Position numbers and translations under genes: made by a program
The notes under the pieces: generated by a model
Seen by the model: only the letters and a program-made list of their open reading frames with translations
What the model was told of the DNA's origin: nothing
Databases searched by the model: none
Source: Beaufortia kweichowensis
Taxonomy: Eukaryota > Chordata > Actinopteri > Cypriniformes > Gastromyzontidae
Assembly (NCBI GenBank): GCA_019155185.1
Contig: CM032817.1
Location: 2,970,974-3,034,973, forward strand
Direction: 5' to 3'
Length of the DNA: 64,000 nucleotides
Shown here: one piece after another, positions 26,276 to 64,000 of the stretch
Position numbering within the stretch: the first letter of the stretch is position 1
How the letters are laid out: the number at the start of each line of letters is the position of its first letter

Positions 26276-29107
26276 AACATGTCATGCTTATGCAAAAAAA
26301 ATAACACAAATATATCAAAATCAGTTAGAAACGAAAACCTTTAAACATGTATTGCAAGTGCTAAAAAACTGTTACAATATAATGCGCTGATGAATATGAA
26401 TTGAAGGACAGTAAGAGTTGTTTTCTAACAAAGCCAAGCGATTATGCTTTTGCTATTAGGCACTAATCAGAAGGCACTGACGCTTGGACAATCCATTTAA
26501 CTGCTTCGCAATATCAATATGTTTATGAAACCTTCTGTGGTGGAAAATTAACTTTCAGCCTGTTTGCTGTCGTGCGTAAATTAAACACAAAATAGACTGG
26601 GACAATTTGTTATGCCGTTATGGGAAAAACTGTCACAATACATCGAAAGAATACTCCATCATGAGACAAATCAGGATGAAACAAAGACAACGTGATATTA
26701 TAATGAATGTTTTGCTGCTTGATAGTGGAAACATGCTGAATGTGAGTATAAATGATGCATCTCAAGTTTGGCATCCATAGCTTCTGCATTTGAGTTACAC
26801 TTCCTATTCTTACACAATCACAATTACACTACACAGTGACTTAAAACATGTGCAAGGTAAACATTAACAATCACCAGATGAATCTGAATATGAAGTTTTA
26901 TACAGATTTACCTAATGTAACATGACACTGTGAAAGTTGAGTTTACACAGACAAATAAAATGGTAAGGCCAGACATAAAGTGGATATTCGTGATTATAAA
27001 TATGAAGTTTACCTCCTACCTTCATTTTATGAGACCAGTTGTGCTTAATCACTGTGTTTCATAACAGGTTGACATTCACTAGAAGCAAAAGTTGAGAGCT
27101 TCTGGCATTCTGCATCATTTCCAGACTGGGTACCAAACAGCTTAATAATGTCCCGACTGCAGAAAAGCTGTCAACAAACAAACAGCACAAATGATCAGCA
27201 CATCAGATCAAGAGATGTGATCCTCTGATCATGACCAACATGTTCATCTGGATTTTCTGGAGTATCGTGAGAATATCTGCCCATGTAGATGCTCAGTATG
27301 CAGCATAAATGTCAAGTATTAATGTCAAACTTTAGATGTCTCCTTCTCTGGCTGTTATACAGAGAAGAAACTTCTAAATATGACAGACATTACCAGCACA
27401 GCTGGTTTTATTCATGAACTAGGGCTTAAGGATTTAGTTTCCCTTAATATGTTAAAAGGGAAGAGAGATTAGCTGTTTCTCACTTAGTTCACACAAATAT
27501 ACGCAACACACATCCCTCTTTTTCCCAACAACAGCAGCATCATTAGCAACGCAAGCACCCAGTTTGTCTGTAGTCAACACCTTCTCTTCCCCATTTGTTG
27601 GGTATTATGGCTTTTGGTTTGTGCATCCACAATGCATGCTTTAAAATGGACAACTCAACTTTATGTCTGGGGTCTATCAACAGGGCTTAATTTCAATATA
27701 AACAGATGGTTCAATATGTTGGTAATAAATACATTCTGTAAGAATTTATAGTTCAAGTTTTGAATGAAAATGTAAACTCCATAACGCTGGAATTGCTTAA
27801 AATACACAAAATAAATGTACTTTTACTATAATAAACGGCTCATTTTAGGTAGCACTGTCTCTCAGTCATTGACATCCACTGTTGTCAGCCCATACCAATA
27901 TGGCGGCTCGGTGACTTCACTTTCAGCTTGCTAGTCCGTTAGCATTGACACAGGTGGAAAAAGACATGACTTTATTTACACTCGCGTTTTACATCATTCT
28001 CAAAAAGCTCGTAATAAAACGATGGACAGTATAAAACACCAGATTTTAATTCACAGTATAAACAGACCTGCACTAAGTTAGCAAAGAGTTAGCAAAACTC
28101 TTTAGCAGTCCATTGCTGCGTTGCGGACTCGGATTTAGGACATTTGCCCCTTAAACGCGGAACTAACGTCTGTGTTTAATAACATTAAAATATTTACATT
28201 TAAACAATAATTTTTACTAACGATTTAGCAACATTACAACGTAAAAAAACATTTAGTAACATTAAAAACTCCGGGTTGAGGTGGGAATTATCTTAAATCC
28301 AATGCGTCTGGGAAGCAGCATTGTGCACGTGCAGAGTAGCTAACACCTTTATTAAATTACAAATAGACATGAAGGGCATTGCATTTTATATACAGTTAAA
28401 CAGAATCAGCAAGGATAGATTTGATAAACAAATAAATATGATACCGTGGATGAAGCGGTGTTGAAGCACACTTGGGATCTGGTCATTAGTAAATTACACG
28501 TGGGCATGAGATGCTGTTTTTCGTCGACCTCCTGCATCATCTTTCTGGATTAAATGAGCTACTGTTGTCCCTTTTAATGAACGTATACAGCGATACTTTG
28601 CCATATCACAAAGACTAATTTATGGTGGTCAAAGGCAGTCAACAAAACAGCAACAGGAAGTTCCTGCTACAGGTTTACGTCACTATATGACGTAATTGAT
28701 TCAAATGTGTTGTGATTACTTATTTTCTTTATAACAGAAAAAAATATTTTGATACATTTCATAATAAATATACATATTATGCATTCATTGTGTTTAATAT
28801 TTAAATAAAAATAAACGGATAGTTCCTGGATGCTTTTGTGGTATTTCTACAACAGGTATACATATTTTTGCATATTTATTACATAAATAAAAATATTTTT
28901 GGTTTATCTATAATCATAGTTTTTATCTGTTGTAAAACCATAGTAAATTTACTCACAACAATAAACATTTAATTATATGTGTAGTAAAACAGGGTATTAC
29001 AAATGCAGTCAATCTGCCAAAATACAAGTTCCTACACTTTTACTATTATAAACTTTTACTATATATAGAATTTTTCTAATGTTTCTAATGAATGTTTACT
29101 ACAATGT
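26276..29107. other. intergenic, no gene recognised
   Basis: No exon or RNA gene recognised. The part 27850-28700 is locally richer in CpG (for example around 27900, 28110-28160 and 28520) than its surroundings; it is discussed as a finding and is not assigned a function. Confidence 0.45.
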
Positions 29108-29450
29108 TTTGTGTGTGTGTGGTCCTGGTAAACCCTACAGTGAGGGGACCAAATGTCCATAATAATATCAGTACTTATTTAACCTTGTGGGACATTTTCT
29201 GGTCCCTATGAGGAAAACAGCTTATAAATTATAATAAATGATGTTTATTTGAAAATGTAAAAATGCAAAAAGGTTTGTGTGAGGATTAGGTTTAGGTGTA
29301 GGTAAAGGGTTACACCATACAAAATATAGTTTGTACAGTATAAAAGTCATTATGTCTGGGGAAAGTCACCATAAAACCTAAAGTGTGTATACACAAAATA
29401 GAAGCCCTAAAGGAAAGTTATTGTGGTGCTGAAAGTACAAGATAATCATA
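29108..29450. repeat. common teleost interspersed repeat (GTGTGTGTGGTCCTGGTAAA family)
   Basis: Begins with a short (GT)n run and GGTCCTGGTAAACCCTACAG, then GTGGGACATTTTCTGGTCCC, AGCTTATAAATTATAATAAA, a TAGGTTTAGGTGTAGGTAAA block and AGTTTGTACAGTATAAAAG. I recognise this order of blocks as a frequent cyprinid repeat. It has no coding capacity; its class is not determined here. Confidence 0.6.
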
Positions 29451-30624
29451 ATAATAAAACATATTTGTGCCATGTGATTTGATGTTATAGGTATAGTTGT
29501 AGTATCTGTATCAACTGTATTTTTTTTTTCTAAACATGTTTCCACCTTCTCTTTACTGCATTCTACATTTTAGTATCTGTTTTTAGAGAATCATGGTTAT
29601 AAAGACAGTATCTATATCTAATATTTAAAAATCTGACATTTAAAAATCAGACATCAATTCATGTGAATTCTCATGACAGCTTTATTTAAGGCACTGCCAG
29701 TCTTTCTTATATGAGATTGATCGAGGTAGAAAAGGCACTGATTGCACAGTTATTTTTGGCTGATTTGTTTCGTCATTCACATTTTTGCACCTAAAATAAT
29801 AAACTACAAAGAAAACTGTTAATGCACAAAACAAACAGATATAAAAATAACTTTAGCACAGTAAAGTCATTTTCCTGACACATAATCTGCATCAACATAT
29901 CTTTAAAATGTTAAAGCTTTAAAGCAATACATTTCCTCATAAGATAAAAATGTATATTTTCTTATAGATTGCCTTTCACTCAAACTACTATTTCTATAGT
30001 AGTAAATAGTAGTAAACAGAGATACAGGCACCTTTTAAGAGTTCTTGAATTAGCATCAGCTATTAATCACATATGCCTGTTGAATGACATGTGCAGTTGA
30101 ATGTGCCGGACAGCAGGGCGGCGCTGTTGTTTCCTGGTATTTTCTTTGCTTTGAGTTGGTTCAGGATTGGGTTGTTGTGTTCTCTTCTGTTGATTTTGAG
30201 AAAAGTAAAACACCAGATGGCCGAATGTTTGGCAAATCAACATGAAGCTATATTTAATTCGCCAACGAAATATAAAAAGCCTACGTAATAAAAAATGTGT
30301 CAAAAATCATCTGGCTTGGGGCTGAGAATATATCTGGACCAAACGGTCAACGTGAGGATCTTGTGTTTTTAATCAATTTCACCTGTGCACAATGCAACAT
30401 GGTTCTACCTAATAAATAACATACACAGACATGGTAAATTGTAAAGAACTCTTCAGATGTAAAAAAAAAAAAAAGGTTTTGTTTTCAGTACTTCCTTTGA
30501 TGGACAGATGACCCTTTGCATTATAATCCTTTCATCGTGATATCGGTCTGTGCCTGTTAGCTTCATAAACAGCAGGGATATAAAAGCTCAATTCTGCAGA
30601 TTCTCATGGTCCCACAATGCAAGT

Positions 30625-30630
30625 TTTATT
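30625..30630 (-). promoter_or_regulatory. candidate trhde polyadenylation signal
   Basis: AATAAA on the minus strand, about 75 nt downstream of the trhde stop codon. It is the first canonical hexamer after the stop. It would give a very short 3' UTR; a distal site further downstream is possible. Confidence 0.45.
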
Positions 30631-30704
30631 CTTAATAGCGCTCGAGTCTCCCCATGTCTTATAGAGCTTCAACGCTACTGGAGTGTTTCTTGCTTAAAGT
30701 TGCT

Positions 30705-59759
<29,055 letters not shown>

Positions 59760-60205
59760 CTGCACACAAAATCCAAAAAACATAAAAAGTTTTCTTTACC
59801 TTTATAAGTCGTCAACATCATACAAGCTTTGATATCAAGTAAGCATAAGTTTTTTATTAAATACATTTATCATTTAAATTCCTTGTTCCTTGTTTGTAAG
59901 CAGTAATGAAATAAACCAAAGCAACGTGATAAAACACTCACTCCAGTAACCACATTTTCTTTAAACACATTTAAAACATCTAGTTCAAAAGCAAATGCAT
60001 CAGTAATACAGCAGACGGCAAATCTACAGTTTTAAACGCCTCCATCATCTCTGTGGCAGGAAGGATTTATAAGCCAACGAGAACAGAAGTAGGTAGAAAC
60101 CTCTGGCACTATTAAACCCACATCTCATAATCAGCCAAAGAGAAAGAGGAACTGTATAAAGCTGTAACATGATTATCAGGGACAAGATGTGTGTGTCTTA
60201 GTTAC

Positions 60206-60463
<258 letters not shown>

Positions 60464-62099
60464 ACAAAATTGACCTTTTTCTTTTACAAAAAGATTACAC
60501 TTTGAAATCAAGCTTAACAAGTTAAAATCAAATCAGCCATTACCAAATCAAGTACCAAAAATTGTACCACCAAAATATGTATTATGAGATAAAGACTTGC
60601 ATTATGACGCTGAAATTACAGGGTTAAACAGTGAACAGATGGAATGGTGCATAAATAACTGTGTAGTTTTTTTTTTTTACTGAAATTGTATTCGTAATGT
60701 TTGATACTTGATGCTTGTAATTCTTTGACTACACCATCATAATTTTGAGACTACTACTAAAATACAACAGCAAGAATAAACTTTTAATACATTAGTAGCA
60801 AAAGAAACACTTTGGTGTTCAATAATGCTATAGACATCTGTTGTTTTTGTCAGTTAATTAGCAGTTAGAGTAACATTGGGCTGACTGCAGTGTTGTTATA
60901 GTGTAAATGTGTTGTTAATCTGATGTGATTTGACTCCAGCAGTGTTGATGATGATCTGTAGGGACAACTGACAGAATAACTGATACCTTACACAAACATC
61001 ATCATCATCATCATCATTTACTTCCGCCCAGTTTCACCTTCTCACATTCAGAACCAACACATCTCTACTTGAATACAGTAGTTTCTAGTTTTGTTTGTTG
61101 ACTGAAAGGGTTAATGTTTCCACTGTGTTCTTACAAGCGACAAGTGGTGCAAGCCTGTTCACTGTCAAGTTTGCACTGAATGTCATTTTCCTTTTTTCGG
61201 TTTTAGAGACTCGGTCCTAATGAATGCAGCTTTGTTGGCTAATTGGCATCATATTCACACTCCTGTCAAACACTGAACTTTAACTGCACGCGCAGCACCG
61301 AGGTGTCAAGATGTTGTCAGAACCCCTGGTTAAGAGCATGATCTTCTTCAGAAACACGTCAAGTCAGAACAAACGTATATTATATCATATAACGCACACA
61401 CGTTCTCGGTTCACAGCACATCAGACAACTTTCCACATACGAGCTCTTAACACGAGCATCAGCTCTCTCTAATGATGTCTGCTCTATGAGCTCTGACTGT
61501 CCATTCTGTTCATCCACAAATCACAGCTTACAGGAGAAATGAAGAGAAGTCTTTAGAGGTGAAAGGAAATAACAGTGATCAAGTTCAGTGTGAACGGAGG
61601 CACACAAACATGTTTTATCAGCTCAGTATTCCACACCAGAGCAACAAACCGGGTGGAAATATCATGAAACACATCAGTGAGCTCTAGACATTGTCCTGAA
61701 ACACTCCAGCAGTTTTCTGCTCCCAATTTACTATTCATCTTTATCTGTAATTGGGGGAGAGAGAAACTCGAGGCCGCTTATTTGACTTTTTGTCTGTGGG
61801 TTGGAAAGTTCCAGAAAACGAACTGGGAACTTGCACTTTAATGCGTTTCACTGTAAAATTAGGCACCAAACTTTGGTTTAGATATCAGTATTAAAAACAT
61901 TCAAAGGGTTTGGGCAAAAAAAAAGTTGTAAATCGTTTGCTAGAGCTTTTGCACTCAAGTGCTGTTCTCAGATCAGTTCTACCATTACAGAGACTCAGTT
62001 TATCAGCATGTCAAATCACTGAAAACTAATTAGCTGTTGATATTAGATATTAGTTATTAAATTAGCTTTTATATTTCCCTGCTTGTTATTCTGTTTATT

Positions 62100-62169
62100 C
62101 CGCTGTAAAGCTGCTTTGAAACAGTGCTACATTGTTAAAGCGCTATACAAATAAACTTGAACTTGAACT
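62100..62169 (+). repeat. LINE 3' tail with (TTGAAC)n end
   Basis: CGCTGTAAAGCTGCTTTGAA, CATTGTTAAAGCGCTATACA and AATAAACTTGAACTTGAACT form a typical teleost L2/CR1-type LINE 3' end with a short hexamer tail. It differs from the CATTTAGC-type tails elsewhere in the window. Family name not assigned. Confidence 0.6.
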
Positions 62170-64000
62170 GTATGTAAATGTGCAACGTTGTAAGTTAACA
62201 CAAAATTCAGCTCGATTTAATTTTGCTACTGGAAAAATATAACATCTCAAAAACAGATCTTCAGTGTGCTTGTACATATTTAGATGTTGAAACAAATCCA
62301 ATACATTTGGCAGTAGAAACAGCTTCCAAGAATGAAGCAGAAAACTTCAAATACAGTTTTCTTTCTCTCTTGCACACAGACAGTGTTATGTTCATGTGTG
62401 TTTGAGTATTGAGTTGCCAAACAGAGTACAGAGACCTCCTCTCCTCTCAACAAGCTTTCCTGAGACTCTTTCATCCTGAACTTAAACTGTCACTTTTTCA
62501 CGTGTCAACGAGGGGAAAGAGTGAGAAATATTTTTTAGTTTCTTGGCACTCAAATCTTCCTGGATTAGTTTAAGCCTGCCTAAAATTAAAATGGACACAT
62601 CCGCAAAATAGTCTTCTCAAACAGATGCTCTGTGATTTTTAACTCTCTGCTGATATTTTGACTTTAAAACAAAAGAAAAAATGCTTGAGAAACAAACCGG
62701 ACGATCAATACCCTCTATGATATACTCTTTTTTGTTTCTTGTATCCTCTCGCTCAATAAGGCAATCTGTGCTTTATTTATAGTGTTTATGAAGCAGATGC
62801 TGCAAAGGATGGATGGCATTGACAGATGTGTTCATTTGTCCATGAAGGTCGAGAGGCATTTCAGACATAAACATCTTTTTGTTAAAAAGCTGAACCTGAT
62901 CGATGATGTCTTTAGGATAAAGATGCAGTTAAACACACTCGGTGATCTGTGATATGGAAGAACAGAGTTGTTTTTGTTGCTGAATGTAAATACAGAGATG
63001 AATGTGTGGAAACAGCATCATACTGTCATGACTCAGAGCTGAACGAGATGAATCTCTGTGTCCTGAAACACAAGCAGACTCATTTGGACAGAAGCAGCAC
63101 AGTCAGCAGAGGATTTTCAGTGACTCTCTGCATACTGATCAGCTCTCATCTTCAACAGTCACATATACTGATCCGAGATCAGCTGCAGGAGATTTCAGCT
63201 TGATTTAGTCTGAAAGGAGCTGGACAGGACAGATGAGAACGGTGGGAAACCGGAGTTTGTTGCTGATGTGAACAGCATGAATTATGTATCTGCAGAGAAT
63301 AGTAGATGTGGAAGAAGATTCTGATTTGACTTGCAGGAGATGATGTTTAAACTGAATCTTGTTTTCTTTCTGAGTGTTGTGGAGGTTCTGATGAATCTTT
63401 GATCTGAGCGGATTTTATGGTCACATGTTGTTTTCTCACTGTGCATATATAGCATTTCTGTGGTGCCAGCTTGAATTTTTCCTTCTGTTTTGTGTGTTCA
63501 CAAAAGCATTTTTGGGCAATTGAAAATACCAGGCACTATTGTAAAGATGACCAGCTGGGGGGTTCTTGACAGCTTTGGCAACGCACTCTTTATCCGAAAT
63601 CGCATGCGCCAACAGAAAATATTCAATTAAGTAATCATTTATTTACCCCAATTCCATCTAAAACCAGTCTTTTGTCTGCAGAACACAAAACAACAACAAT
63701 CTTGGTGCTAGAAAAATGCAAGACTCATCTCAAACTGTGGGACTCGGACCCTTTTCTTTCCCTTGTTTAAGTCTGTCATTTTGTAACTGAGAAAAAAAAC
63801 AGTTTCTTTTTACTACCAGCAAACTAAAACAGATTCACACTGACATCACATTGACAGAAAGGGATCAATCTACAGCTCTTTGCTACAGCAAACCCACCAA
63901 TGCTGAAGACAAAGACACACTATCACTAAACTTTAGCTGTGTTTGTAAGAAATATTACAACTATTGCCACAAAGGGTTCTCTATTCACCTCTGAGCTAAA

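Overview
The window is vertebrate nuclear DNA from a ray-finned fish, most likely a cyprinid. It is AT-rich and intron-split, with no operon-like coding. It is dense in teleost interspersed repeats and long microsatellites, including several copies of a fold-back MITE with ends of the type GTTCACCCAAAAAT / TTTTTGGGTGAACTA. No tRNA, rRNA, CRISPR or prokaryotic feature was seen.

The one recognisable host gene is on the minus strand: the 3' part of trhde, the thyrotropin-releasing-hormone-degrading ectoenzyme (M1 zinc aminopeptidase, pyroglutamyl-peptidase II). Sixteen consecutive coding exons were resolved from splice sites and remembered similarity to vertebrate TRHDE, from 59759 (GAMEN-like AAMEN plus HEICH) down to a stop at 30707-30705. 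All intron phases agree. If the gene has the 19 exons I recall for mammals, these are exons 4-19; the first three lie beyond 64000. Three points stand out: a GC-AG intron directly after the catalytic-Tyr exon, a 2-nt deletion in exon 16 giving an immediate TGA, and a 1-nt deletion in a G run in the last exon. Both deletions fall in slippage-prone sequence, so they are either long-read assembly errors or real disruption of this copy.

Layout by coordinate: 1-1951, decayed piggyBac element ending GGG|TTAA. 1956-22308, intergenic, only repeat fragments recognised. 22309-25095, 5'-truncated LINE with reverse transcriptase and RNase H (minus strand), its 3' UTR split by a 932-bp TTAA-flanked MITE (22462-23393). 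25332-26275, a candidate DNA element with inverted ends. 29108-29450, a teleost interspersed repeat. 30705-59759, trhde exons, with introns holding a hAT deletion derivative with perfect 8-bp target duplication (31144-31947), a 140-bp (CT)n tract, a 365-bp (TAA)n tract, a CA/TA tract, a 1.1-kb minisatellite of 22-bp period, and MITE copies. 59760-64000, upstream intron with a 255-bp (GA)n tract and a LINE tail.

No previously undescribed multi-gene system was found. The signals most worth a second look are the trhde frameshifts, the GC-AG intron, the nested transposons with palindromic motifs, and the minisatellite with higher-order structure.
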